The notes: generated by a model not told the origin, from the sequence alone. A DNA stretch of 26,182 nt from Chloroflexota bacterium (GCA_016210295.1 JACQUM010000031.1:1-26182), one strand, 5' to 3'. Positions 7,984 to 16,252 are shown, counted from the first letter of the stretch. Numbers and translations are program-made.

Positions 7984-9433
7984 CCTCAGCGCCAGCCTCC
8001 TGAATCGGTGGGGCTTGGCGCTTCCGACTTTTCTCGCCTGGGGCAGTGTGGCGGGGATTGTCTTCCTGCTGTTCCACTACCTAGGCCTGATAGGAGCCCA
8101 GCTCGCTATAACGCCACCCTTCACCCGGGCGGCCCGAGCCGCGCTGCCTTACCTGGCCGCCCTCCAGCCGTTAGATCTCTGGGCGAGCGGTTTCGTCGTC
8201 CTGGTCGCGGTTTATCGGGACAGCGCAGTGTACCGGAGTCAGACTCAATATGCGCCCTACATGTCCATGGTGCGGGCAACGGCGTCTCTGCTGCTCGCGG
8301 GGATCGTGTTGGGAGGCCTGAGCTCCCTCGCAGCGTTGGGTCCCATCTTCCCCAGCCTAGCCGTCATCGCGTTTGGTGCCCTCGCCGGTGTTTCCATCGG
8401 CCACCTCGCTCAATACGCTGCGGAGCACTCCATTCTTTTGGTCGGGACTCTCGCCCGCTGGGCGGCCGCGTCACCCTTCCGAAACGCCAACATCGGGGCC
8501 TTTGTTGTCTTGTACGCTGTTTTCCTCCGCCCTACGCTCCACGAGGTCTTCGCCTATGCTCCACTGCTGGAATGGACTGGAGTGCTGGTGGTCTGCCTCT
8601 ACATCATGCAGCGGACCTGGGCGAACGTAGCTGTCAACCAGGCGAAGCCGGCGCTGACTGCGCGCACCGTTGGCGAGGACGAGGAAGGCGAGGAGGAAGA
8701 TGATGCGAGCGTAGCCGCCGAGCCCGCGAAGCCGGTGCTACTGCCCCCTTCGATGACATGGAGGACGCACCGCCAGGAGATCGTGCCGGTGCCCGACTCC
8801 CTCATAGAGAGCGCAATTCAGGATCAAGAAATGTTCCTTGCCGATGGAGACGCGACACGCTTCATCATGCGGCTGGCGACTGCCATGGGAAGGGGCCGGG
8901 TCCATCCGGACCGTATCGCGGCGACCATAGAACCGTTGGTATCCTACAGAGACCCGCAGTTCGATCCCCTTTGGGTGTGGTTTGTTCCGGGTGCAAGGCA
9001 GCGGCGCTTAGAACAGCAACGAATCGCCATTCACCAGCGTGTTCAGCGGCTCCTGAAGGAGGCTGAGGAGGCAACCAAGTACGGGGCGGCCCCACTGGTG
9101 CCTGGTGAACAACTGTTGGACAGCGCGGCGGAGGCTTTCGTGCGGAGCAGCCAGAAGGGAGCGCTCGTTACGGCCGCGGTGCTGACCAGTTTGGAGCGCA
9201 ATGCATGGGAGGGCTCCTCCCGGTTGCCCCCCTATACTCTTACTCTTCTCCACTACAACGACGCCGTTGCCCCATGGTCCGCGTCGCCAAGAAGGCGACG
9301 CCTTCTGGCGCTGGTTGACAGGAGGCGGCGCCGACAACTCGCCCGCGAACTCGTTCAGTCCTTGAAGGCTCGACCGCTGCCAGAGCGCCAGAGGTCGCCT
9401 CAGAGGGCGGAAAGACTGGAGGAGGAGACATGA
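7973..9433 (+). CDS. Six-TM protein with acidic loop and basic C-terminal cytoplasmic domain, unknown function
   Basis: I do not recognise a named family in this 486-residue protein. Seen: six probable TM segments (about 15-40, 64-82, 103-122, 126-149, 172-186, 199-213), then a strongly acidic loop GEDEEGEEEDD (234-244). A soluble helical domain follows (about 265-445), with DPQFDPLWVWFVPGARQRR near 323-343, and an arginine-rich end (SPRRRRLLALVDRRRRRQ). Its ATG overlaps the upstream stop by 11 bases and its TGA overlaps the MoxR start as ATGA. It should therefore be translated in step with both and probably works with the ATPase. It occupies a position where related operons often carry another membrane subunit. 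The N-terminus (LLNRWGLALPTFLA) is similar in style to that of the upstream protein. Confidence 0.8.
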   Translation: MRGNLSASLLNRWGLALPTFLAWGSVAGIVFLLFHYLGLIGAQLAITPPFTRAARAALPYLAALQPLDLWASGFVVLVAVYRDSAVYRSQTQYAPYMSMVRATASLLLAGIVLGGLSSLAALGPIFPSLAVIAFGALAGVSIGHLAQYAAEHSILLVGTLARWAAASPFRNANIGAFVVLYAVFLRPTLHEVFAYAPLLEWTGVLVVCLYIMQRTWANVAVNQAKPALTARTVGEDEEGEEEDDASVAAEPAKPVLLPPSMTWRTHRQEIVPVPDSLIESAIQDQEMFLADGDATRFIMRLATAMGRGRVHPDRIAATIEPLVSYRDPQFDPLWVWFVPGARQRRLEQQRIAIHQRVQRLLKEAEEATKYGAAPLVPGEQLLDSAAEAFVRSSQKGALVTAAVLTSLERNAWEGSSRLPPYTLTLLHYNDAVAPWSASPRRRRLLALVDRRRRRQLARELVQSLKARPLPERQRSPQRAERLEEET

Positions 9434-10431
9434 CCGAGGAAAACACCGCGCAAGCAGAAGCCCTCGCCAGTGCGAGCCGGGTCTGCGACGAGATTATCGA
9501 GGCCGTCGGGCGCATCTTCGTGGGCAACCGCCTTCTCATCCGTAAAGTTCTCGCTGCGGCCCTAGCGGACGGCCACATTCTCTTCGAGGACTACCCGGGA
9601 TTGGGCAAGACCTTGCTGGCCAAGACATTCGCCCGCTTCATCGGGGGCGTCTTCACGCGGGTACAGTTCACTCCCGATCTCTTGCCCGCCGATATTCTGG
9701 GCACTCGTGTCTGGCGCCAGCGCGACTCCTCCTTCGAGCTCGTCAGGGGCCCCATCTTCACCAATGTTCTCCTGGCCGACGAGATCAATCGGGCTCCCCC
9801 GAAGACCCAAGCAGCGCTGCTGGAGGCTATGGAGGAACGCCAGGTGACGATAGAAGGCGTGACGCACCGCCTGACATCCCCTTTCTTGGTTCTGGCGACG
9901 CAGAACCCCATCGAGCAAGAGGGGACTTACCCTCTGCCGGAGGCGCAGCTTGACCGGTTCATGCTCAAACTCTCGATGGGCTACCCAGCTTCCCTGGAGT
10001 CGGAAAACGAGATCCTGGTCCGCCGGATCGCCTGGCAGCAGGATGATCCAACACGGAACTTGCTTCCCACGGCAAAGGAGTTCGCCCTTCTCCAGATGAT
10101 GGCGGAGCGATCGATCTATGTTGATCCAAGCATTCTCGAGTACATCAGCCTCATCGTCCGCGCAACGCGCGAGCATCCAAAGGTGGAGATAGGTGCCAGC
10201 CCACGCGGAGGAGTCGCGCTCCTCAAGGCATCTCGGGCGCTGGCGCTGATCCATAATCGCGACTTCGTGGTCCCGGACGACGTGAAGACTATCGTGGTTG
10301 ACGCTATCTCGCATCGCCTGATTCTGCGAATGGAGGTAGTGTTGGAAGGCGGGACGGAGGCGGAAGTAGTGGAGGAGGTCGTGCGGAGCATCCCTGCCCC
10401 GACGCATTTCACGGAGCGGCCACGCTCATGA
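9430..10431 (+). CDS. MoxR family AAA+ ATPase
   Basis: A 333-residue cytoplasmic MoxR-type AAA+ ATPase, thought in this family to act as a chaperone that remodels or inserts cofactors in partner complexes, often partners with von Willebrand A folds. Seen: Walker A PGLGKT (56-61), Walker B VLLADE with Asp117-Glu118 followed by INRAPPKTQAALLEAMEE, sensor 1 ATQNP (Asn159), the arginine-finger region LDRFM (Asp175-Arg176) and sensor 2 ASPRGG (Arg259). Length is standard and all key residues are present, so it should be active. A GGAGGAGGAG ribosome site lies in the end of the preceding gene. ATGA overlaps join it to both neighbours. The downstream DUF58 protein is the usual partner of this ATPase family. 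Confidence 0.95.
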   Translation: MTEENTAQAEALASASRVCDEIIEAVGRIFVGNRLLIRKVLAAALADGHILFEDYPGLGKTLLAKTFARFIGGVFTRVQFTPDLLPADILGTRVWRQRDSSFELVRGPIFTNVLLADEINRAPPKTQAALLEAMEERQVTIEGVTHRLTSPFLVLATQNPIEQEGTYPLPEAQLDRFMLKLSMGYPASLESENEILVRRIAWQQDDPTRNLLPTAKEFALLQMMAERSIYVDPSILEYISLIVRATREHPKVEIGASPRGGVALLKASRALALIHNRDFVVPDDVKTIVVDAISHRLILRMEVVLEGGTEAEVVEEVVRSIPAPTHFTERPRS

Positions 10432-11912
10432 ACGGCCGACACGACGACGCACTCGCTCAGAGTGCCGGGCGTAGCGCACCCGAATCAGCGTCTACGCCGC
10501 TCATGCGTCGGTATGTCCGCCTCTTGGGAAGTCTGCTATTGCTCCTGGCGACTGCTCTGGTCTTGGCGAACGCGACGCTGCTGTTTCTGGGCGTGTTCGC
10601 TCTGTCCCTCGTCATGCTGGGGCTTTCCGTCGAGCCGCCATCGCCGCCTACTATCACGCGGTCCATACGCAAGACGAGCTTCTGGGTGGACGAGACGATC
10701 ACCGTGGAGCTGGCGGTGAGCATCCAGGGCGGGATAGGACCGGTCCTCATCTTCGATGAGCTGCAAAAGGAAATGGAGTTGGTGCTGGGTAGCAACATCC
10801 GCTTGTTTTGGAAGGGTCCGGGCGTGGCCGAGTTCATCCACTCTTACTCGGTCCGATGCCCTCGGCGAGGCGTCTACGAACTCCCGCCGACCCAATGGGA
10901 AACACGGCACCCCCTGGAATTCCTCAAGGCCGACCAGGGTAGAACTGGGGAGCCTTTGCGCATCACCGTGTTGCCCCGCGTTCTGGCGATCCGGCGCGTC
11001 CGCAACGTGCGCGGCCTGGCGGTCACCCCGTATCCAATGGTAGACATTGCCCGCGTGGGGGTGGCGACGACGGACTTCAGGGAGATCCGCGAGTACGTTC
11101 CCGGTGACCCGATTAGGAACATCAATTGGAAGGCCACTGCTAGACAAGTCAGCAGCGGAGCGGGCAAACCGCTAGTCAACGTGTTTGAGTTCGAAGGAAA
11201 GAAGGCTGTGTGGCTTTTCTTTGATTCCTCGGAGCACATGGGAGTGGGGACCAACATCCACAGTCCTCTGGAGCACGGCATCGAAGCTGCCAGCGCCCTG
11301 GGCTATTACTACCTGAGCCGGGGCTACTATGTGGGCGGGCACTTTTCAGTACGGCCCGATAAGTTCCTTTATCCGGACGCTGGCCGTCGCCAGTTCTATC
11401 GGCTGACCCAAGAATTGCTGACCCTTCGGCCCTATGGACGGAACTATGATCTGCCCGGCGCCGTCCGTGTTTGCCAGTCACAGCTTCTCGCCTACTTGCC
11501 GCGATGCGTCATCCTCACCCGGCTCGATACATCTGACGAATATGCCGTGTCCACGCCAGATGCCGCGGGCGTCCTGGATGACTCCCTCGCCGCAGTTCCA
11601 AAGCAGCTTGCCTTCCCGGTCGAACACCATGTGGAAAGCGACCTTCTCAGGGGAGTGCGCTCTCTCCTGAGTTTTTCACGCTCAAGGCGCTCGCGGATCT
11701 CCGTCTGGATCATTGCGCTAAACGGGTATAGCTACGCCCCCTCGGATGCACCGACTGGGCCTGCCGCCGCTGCCCTCCGTGCCTTCGAAACACGCCCGCT
11801 CGTCCGCGAACTCCGACGCAACGGCGCTTCAGTCCTGGCGTGGAATCCCTTCCAGGAGGCTTTCGCGAAGGTCCTTCTGCGCCAGCTCAAGCTGGAGCGG
11901 AGTTCAACGTGA
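10428..11912 (+). CDS. DUF58 domain-containing protein
   Basis: A 494-residue membrane-anchored DUF58 protein, the usual partner of MoxR ATPases. Seen: two close N-terminal TM segments (about 31-66, separated by an NA turn), a beta-rich region with PCRRG-like CPRRGVYELPP near 144-154, and the family signature REYVPGDPIRNINWKATAR (221-239). A vWA-like strand WLFFDSSEHM (262-271) follows. The MIDAS-like site reads D266-S-S268-E-H270, so the last Ser of DxSxS is His; metal binding may be altered. Start and stop both overlap neighbours by four bases (ATGA at 10428 and GTGA at 11909). At 494 residues it is somewhat longer than many DUF58 proteins because of C-terminal insertions. Role: inferred partner or client of the upstream MoxR in the cell envelope. 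Confidence 0.92.
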   Translation: MNGRHDDALAQSAGRSAPESASTPLMRRYVRLLGSLLLLLATALVLANATLLFLGVFALSLVMLGLSVEPPSPPTITRSIRKTSFWVDETITVELAVSIQGGIGPVLIFDELQKEMELVLGSNIRLFWKGPGVAEFIHSYSVRCPRRGVYELPPTQWETRHPLEFLKADQGRTGEPLRITVLPRVLAIRRVRNVRGLAVTPYPMVDIARVGVATTDFREIREYVPGDPIRNINWKATARQVSSGAGKPLVNVFEFEGKKAVWLFFDSSEHMGVGTNIHSPLEHGIEAASALGYYYLSRGYYVGGHFSVRPDKFLYPDAGRRQFYRLTQELLTLRPYGRNYDLPGAVRVCQSQLLAYLPRCVILTRLDTSDEYAVSTPDAAGVLDDSLAAVPKQLAFPVEHHVESDLLRGVRSLLSFSRSRRSRISVWIIALNGYSYAPSDAPTGPAAAALRAFETRPLVRELRRNGASVLAWNPFQEAFAKVLLRQLKLERSST

Positions 11913-12916
11913 GCACCAGCTGGCTGCGGGGTGGCTGGTCGTTCCTGGTTATTCTCACTCTCATCTTATCCGCCTTTGCGTTCAGCCGGTCTGCGGCAGG
12001 CATGGCATTAGCGAGGTTCAGCCTGGCCTTTTCCGACTTGGACATAGAAAACTTCATGACTGGTATTGAGCCTCTCGCGGGGGCAATTGCGCTCACTCTG
12101 CCCTTCGCCATTCTCGTGGGTGTCTTGGCTTTGGCCACAAGACCCCTGGCATTCCTTGCGAGCGTCCTAGTCGTGCTTCATCTCCCAGGGGTCCTCTCGC
12201 AGTCTGCGTTGGACTGGGGCCGCCTCCTCTGGGGGACGCCAGTGCTACCCGACGCGCTTGTTTCCCCCTGGGAAACGACAGCCCTCGCCCTGGGGACTGC
12301 CACCGTTTTCAGCGGCGCTTGGCTCCTTGCACGGTGGGAGAAGGCGCTCAGCACTTTTGGTTCGCAGGGCATAGACTCAGCCGACACGGCCCAGTATCTG
12401 CGCAACAGCTTTGCCTCTGGAGCCAGCGTGGTTTCTGGCGCCGTCTGCGTCACTCTCATCGCTCTCCTGGTGACGTTCGGGCTCTCTGCGCGCCCCCAAT
12501 GGGTGCTTAGTCTCACCCCATGGCCCGTTGCTATGTCTGGGCTAGCGGCCGTGGCGGTCACCTGCGTGGTGGTGTACTTTCTGCGCTTCCGGTGGATGGA
12601 GGAGGGCGCCCGTCCGCTGAGTGGTAGCATCACGAGGGCGCCATCCTTGCAAGCAAGGATGGACTTGCCGGATGCCACGGGCCAGGCCGAAGGATTCGAA
12701 TCGTCGCCCCCATCACGTTTGCGGGGAAGACGACATGGAAGGAGCATGAGTGCACCGACTCTTGCTGCGGTGGCTCCACCCCCCGTGGCTGGCGGACCCC
12801 AGACAGCGAAGACTCGCGCTGTGGCAGTAACGGTCCTCTGCACTGGATGCGGTGAGAACGTGAGCCGGTGGCTGATACAATGCCCGCGATGCGGGACCCC
12901 TGTTGGCTACAAGTGA
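11909..12916 (+). CDS. Six-TM protein with C-terminal four-cysteine zinc ribbon, unknown function
   Basis: A 335-residue last gene of the MoxR/DUF58 operon. The GTG at 11909 overlaps the upstream TGA as GTGA, the same coupling style as the other junctions; an upstream ATG at 11840 would overlap the DUF58 gene by 73 bases and adds a non-membrane leader. Seen: six likely TM segments (8-25, 54-75, 79-96, 123-141, 171-193, 204-225), a basic Pro/Ala-rich cytoplasmic linker (about 231-305), and a terminal zinc ribbon with Cys311, Cys314, Cys325 and Cys328 (CTGC...CPRC). I do not recognise a named family for the membrane part. The ribbon could dock it to a cytoplasmic partner such as the MoxR ATPase; this is inference. 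Confidence 0.78.
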   Translation: MSTSWLRGGWSFLVILTLILSAFAFSRSAAGMALARFSLAFSDLDIENFMTGIEPLAGAIALTLPFAILVGVLALATRPLAFLASVLVVLHLPGVLSQSALDWGRLLWGTPVLPDALVSPWETTALALGTATVFSGAWLLARWEKALSTFGSQGIDSADTAQYLRNSFASGASVVSGAVCVTLIALLVTFGLSARPQWVLSLTPWPVAMSGLAAVAVTCVVVYFLRFRWMEEGARPLSGSITRAPSLQARMDLPDATGQAEGFESSPPSRLRGRRHGRSMSAPTLAAVAPPPVAGGPQTAKTRAVAVTVLCTGCGENVSRWLIQCPRCGTPVGYK

Positions 12917-13122
12917 TAAGTGAACTTGTGGCCGTGGCCGCAGCGTGGCGGTGTTCGTCAAGGGCCTGCCATAAGTTGTGACGGCAGGGTACTGTCCATC
13001 TACGGTGCTCCACTGAATTGCCTGCCCCGAACCCTGCTCGGTCGCTGCAAGCGTTGGCGTACCCATAGCAGCTGCTTACATTGGCAGCGAATGGACGGGC
13101 CGGGTCAGGTGAGCCATCCCAA

Positions 13123-13135
13123 GGCGGAAGCCGCC
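13123..13135 (-). terminator. Small stem-loop after the secreted lipoprotein gene
   Basis: GGCGG-AAG-CCGCC lies 28 bases past the lipoprotein stop on the minus strand. The stem is short and there is no T-tract, so it is only a weak terminator candidate between two convergent genes. Nothing else was seen in 12917-13162. Confidence 0.2.
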
Positions 13136-13162
13136 GTAATTCGGTTCAGGAGGTTTGTTCAT

Positions 13163-14812
13163 CTAGCCTGGAGCCCCGTCCGGGTTGCTACCTGAGCCGT
13201 TTAGTGATACGGAGCCGGCCGCTGGCACGCTATATAGGCCGTCAGAGTTGGCAGTGGGAGGCTGGTTGGCGGGGCCCACGGGCCCGTTCGTCGTCTGTGT
13301 GAAGTCGCGATCGTCGCTTGGTTGGACGGGGCACCCCCTGGCACGCACGTCGCCAGAGAAGCCGTCCGAGGCGACGTTCACCGTACCATTCGCGGCTGGC
13401 GTCGCCGTAAACACCTTGAAGCCGAAGACATGCTTATCTTCGGTGAAGTTCCCGGTCCCCGGCCCAAAGTGCGTCCAAGTGACGACAGTCCCACTGTCCG
13501 ACACCTCCGAGGCCCGCTGAAGGTTGACTGTATCGAGCAGGCCCCCAGCCGGGATGAAGTCGGTCGAAGTGGGCCCGGTCGCGCTGACGACGCCCTGAAG
13601 CCCGGAGAGTGTGATAGCCGCGATGTTGCCCGGTGAAGGACAGACCGCGTAGTTGACGTGAGGTTCGTAGCTCAGTGTATACGTCCATTCGGTCGGGCCA
13701 GTCTGCACCCCATGGAAGCGCTCCGATTCCGCCGGCGTAGCGGGAGTGGGAGAAGGTGGAGGAGTGGGGGTAAAAGTATATAATGGCGTCTCGGTTGTTA
13801 AGGCATTGAAGCGAACTTTCCCGAAGAGCGCGGGGGCTCCTCCTTCGCAATGTTGTTCAAACTCGGCCGAGAATCTTATGACCTCCCCACCAGGGCCATA
13901 CGCCGCCTCCAGCACCTTAAACCGTCCTGTGAGCTGGTTGCACCCTCGGCCGTTGCCATAGACAGAGAGACCAGGTTCAGCCGGTGCCTGGAACGGCCAC
14001 CGAGTCGCCTTCTCATACTCGCCGGGGACCAACGTGGCCCGCAGAGGGGCAGCAAACACGAGGGCCCAAAAACCCTCAGGGGCACGACCCAAAAAATGAA
14101 TCTGTACTCCGTTGACTTGGTTCCCAACGATAGAGAAAGTTCCATCGGCAGAGGTCAACGCTCGCTGAATTCCCTCACCGATGTAGTCCCCTCGTTCGCT
14201 GTCCAGGAAGATGTAATTGCCGGGTTCACTCTCCAGGGAGGAGAGGCTCCGAGGCGTGGGCATCGGAATTGGTGTGGCCGTAGGCGCGGGGACGGCTACC
14301 GGAGCCAGGGGGGTCGCTGTTGCCTGGGGGACAAGGGGCACAGCCGTAGCTGTGGGAGCGAGGGTGACTGTGAGGAAAACATTAGTCCATGCAGACAATG
14401 CACGTTTCATTGTTTCCACACCAGCATCCCCGGCCGCTTCGTCCCACTCCCCGGTTGATTCAAAACGCTCATGGAGAGCAAGCATCGCACCCACGGCGTC
14501 TTGTAACGCCTTGTGCACTGCCGGGTCTGCAGCGCTGGGAGGCTCCAAATCCAGTGCCTCATAGAGTGTCCGCCACGTACGAGTAAGACATTGCCCTCCT
14601 GCCTTTGGCTCTTCTATCTCCAGGCATTTTTCATTCTCTTCGACATGCCTCCGGAAGGCGTCTTTTGCAGTTGCGGCGTAGTCTCCTGGAGTAGAGGGGC
14701 CTTTAGCCCCGCCACAGGCGGCCAACATGAGAGTCAGGACCACGCTCAAACTGGCTATGGAAAGCGCTAGCGCCACCCCTTGTCGCGGCCTTCTGCACCG
14801 ATCCTTAGCCAC
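13163..14812 (-). CDS. Secreted lipoprotein with proline/threonine linkers and a truncated PKD-like tail
   Basis: A 549-residue cell-surface lipoprotein of unknown function. The start is a GTG at 14812 preceded, after six bases, by AGAGGAGG; an ATG at 14938 would give an unlikely 42-residue leader. Seen: signal peptide VALALSIASLSVVLTLML with lipobox LAAC (Cys33), a helical domain (about 36-155), an Ala/Pro/Thr linker (160-195), a beta domain (195-350, with GNYIFLDSERGDYIGEG), and a second Thr/Pro linker (PTPPPSPTPATP). A third domain (about 375-510) has paired cysteines. The C-terminus begins NQPPTANSDG and GSVSLNGSGSNPDG, the opening of a PKD/cadherin-like domain, but a TAG cuts it after about 34 residues, roughly half a domain. 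The end may therefore be truncated. It is convergent with the MoxR operon and not obviously part of it. Confidence 0.78.
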   Translation of the reverse strand: MAKDRCRRPRQGVALALSIASLSVVLTLMLAACGGAKGPSTPGDYAATAKDAFRRHVEENEKCLEIEEPKAGGQCLTRTWRTLYEALDLEPPSAADPAVHKALQDAVGAMLALHERFESTGEWDEAAGDAGVETMKRALSAWTNVFLTVTLAPTATAVPLVPQATATPLAPVAVPAPTATPIPMPTPRSLSSLESEPGNYIFLDSERGDYIGEGIQRALTSADGTFSIVGNQVNGVQIHFLGRAPEGFWALVFAAPLRATLVPGEYEKATRWPFQAPAEPGLSVYGNGRGCNQLTGRFKVLEAAYGPGGEVIRFSAEFEQHCEGGAPALFGKVRFNALTTETPLYTFTPTPPPSPTPATPAESERFHGVQTGPTEWTYTLSYEPHVNYAVCPSPGNIAAITLSGLQGVVSATGPTSTDFIPAGGLLDTVNLQRASEVSDSGTVVTWTHFGPGTGNFTEDKHVFGFKVFTATPAANGTVNVASDGFSGDVRARGCPVQPSDDRDFTQTTNGPVGPANQPPTANSDGLYSVPAAGSVSLNGSGSNPDGAPG

Positions 14813-14990
14813 AACTGGCCTCCTCTGCCATGGCTCCACGCGTAACAGGAAATAAGGAGGCGGCCCAGACCACCTGATACGTCTCGCCTGGGCCGGCCGC
14901 CGCGTAGCTGACCGCTGTGGCGATGCCGCCGCAATCATAAGTCTCGGGGGCCGGACGTGTAACGGTTGCCGAGATGTACACGTGGTTCAC
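14805..14990 (-). other. Small open frame upstream of the lipoprotein, possible gene remnant
   Basis: A 61-codon minus-strand frame from a GTG at 14990 (open back to about 15030) reads VNHVYISATVTRPAPETYDCGG and is beta-sandwich-like in composition. Its stop overlaps the lipoprotein start by eight bases. It has no ribosome site. It may be the tail of a lost secreted protein, a leader ORF, or chance; I cannot assign a function. Confidence 0.2.
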
Positions 14991-15166
14991 AACCGGTGCC
15001 GCAGTGCGCTTCTGCTGGCCCGCTTAAGGTGGTCAAGCTCGACACACGGATTTTTCATGGCATTAGTTAGTGTTATGAGGAAACTTTACGATCGCCGGAG
15101 TATCCAAGGCATACTGAGCTTGAGCAACCACAAGTGTGAGCGCAGTCTTTTGCTCGTGAGAAAGCG
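14813..15166. other. Intergenic stretch with no firm gene
   Basis: Apart from the short frame at 14805-14990, I see no gene, RNA or convincing promoter here. Part of it (about 15040-15160) is less GC-rich than the flanks. Any promoter for the lipoprotein gene should lie here or just downstream. Confidence 0.5.
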
Positions 15167-15994
15167 TCACGCCCGCGGGCGTACGACGATGGGCGCGTCG
15201 CGCCCCGCGCCTAGCTCCTGGGCGGCGCTCCCGTTGGTCACGGCGATCTCCAGGTAGCCACCACTGTTGATAGTCGCCAGCAGGCCCGCGCCTCCGGCGT
15301 AGGAGCGGCTGAGACGAGAGATGCGCCGTCCGGCGATCTCGACTTCGATGTCCGCTGAAGGGAGATCGTCACCTCGAATGTTCGTCGTCAGGTTCCCAAA
15401 GCGGTCCACGTCGAGGACGCATCCGGCGATGGAGCCGTCGTGCTGTCGTTGGGGGCGCGGGAGGGAGAGGACACGCAGGGTGGAGACGGGCCGCCCCAGG
15501 TGCTCGAGGGGGACCCCGTTGGCGAGGTGGGCGGCGACGGGGCCAAACAGGTCGCGGCCATGGAAGGTCCCACTTAGAGGCTGACGCCAGAAGCGGGACT
15601 CGGTGAGGTGGACCGCCCTTACGGCGGGAGAAAGCGAGCGTTCAACGGCTCTCCCTGAGGCGGCTCCTTCTGGGTCGAGATGGTCAAGGACGAGGGTGAG
15701 AAGGCCGTTGTCCGGCGCGACGAAGTAGTAGCCGCCTCCTTGCATAGCAATGGGCCTCCGTTCGGTGCCAACGCCGGGGTCAACGACGGCGAGGTGGACC
15801 GTTCCTGCCGGGAAGAAGGTAAAGGCCGAGGCGAGGAGAAGCGCCCCCTTCCTGACGTCCTGGGGCGGGACCTGGTGGGACAGGTCAATGAGCTGGGCGT
15901 CAGGACAGAGGGAGAGGATGACGCCCTTCATGGCTCCAACGTAGGTGTCTTCTAAACCGAAGTCCGTGAGGAGGGTGACGACGGGCCGGGCCAT
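15167..15994 (-). CDS. SAM hydroxide adenosyltransferase (S-adenosyl-L-methionine hydrolase, DUF62)
   Basis: A 275-residue member of the DUF62 family, whose characterised members hydrolyse S-adenosylmethionine to adenosine and methionine and which is related to SAM-dependent fluorinase/chlorinase. Seen: the N-terminal TLLTDFGLEDTYVGAMKG (catalytic-region Asp), SHQVPPQDVRKGALLLASAFTFFPAGTVHLAVVDPGVGT, VAPDNGLLT, the conserved FHGRDLFGPVAAHLANG, and a C-terminal beta domain with DRFGNLTTNI. Length is normal. These features favour the hydroxide-using enzyme over a halogenase, but no residue I can read proves it. It begins 14 bases after secG and is the last gene of the gatB-yvcK-secG operon. Confidence 0.92.
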   Translation of the reverse strand: MARPVVTLLTDFGLEDTYVGAMKGVILSLCPDAQLIDLSHQVPPQDVRKGALLLASAFTFFPAGTVHLAVVDPGVGTERRPIAMQGGGYYFVAPDNGLLTLVLDHLDPEGAASGRAVERSLSPAVRAVHLTESRFWRQPLSGTFHGRDLFGPVAAHLANGVPLEHLGRPVSTLRVLSLPRPQRQHDGSIAGCVLDVDRFGNLTTNIRGDDLPSADIEVEIAGRRISRLSRSYAGGAGLLATINSGGYLEIAVTNGSAAQELGAGRDAPIVVRPRA

Positions 15995-16008
15995 CGCAGG
16001 TGAGAGGG

Positions 16009-16242
16009 CTACGCGGGGGAGGTGAAGCGGGCGCTCAGGATGGAGAGAAGGATGAAGATGATACCCAGAGCGATGGTAGCCTGGAAAATGGTCTTCTCCA
16101 GCCCCCTCCGCACGCGGAAAACGGTGGTACCCTGGCCGAACATGCCGCCCAGTCCCTGGGTCCGCACCTGGAGCAGGATGAGCGCGACCAGCAGGACGGC
16201 GGCCAGGATCTGGAAGACGTGAAGGAGAAAAGCGAAGCTCAC
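16009..16242 (-). CDS. secG: Preprotein translocase subunit SecG
   Basis: A 77-residue SecG, the small accessory subunit of the SecYEG protein-conducting channel. Seen: two TM segments (about 4-24 and 52-71) flanking the conserved cytoplasmic loop QTRTQGLGG-like VRTQGLGGMFGQG and a basic VRRGLEK stretch, the typical two-helix layout and length. It begins 10 bases after yvcK and ends 14 bases before the DUF62 gene, so the three are cotranscribed. Confidence 0.93.
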   Translation of the reverse strand: MSFAFLLHVFQILAAVLLVALILLQVRTQGLGGMFGQGTTVFRVRRGLEKTIFQATIALGIIFILLSILSARFTSPA

Positions 16243-16252
16243 TTGCGGCCCT

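Noticed and set aside
12920..13195. Plus-strand frame just after the MoxR operon
   Set aside because: No ribosome site, irregular composition, and it runs into the convergent lipoprotein gene.
15170..15183. Perfect palindrome ACGCCCGCGGGCGT at the DUF62 stop codon as a terminator
   Set aside because: It lies within the last codons, leaves no loop when fully paired, and has no clear T-tract after it.
14982..15257. Plus-strand 91-codon frame between the lipoprotein and DUF62 genes
   Set aside because: Its end overlaps the DUF62 gene antisense, it has no ribosome site and no family-like features.
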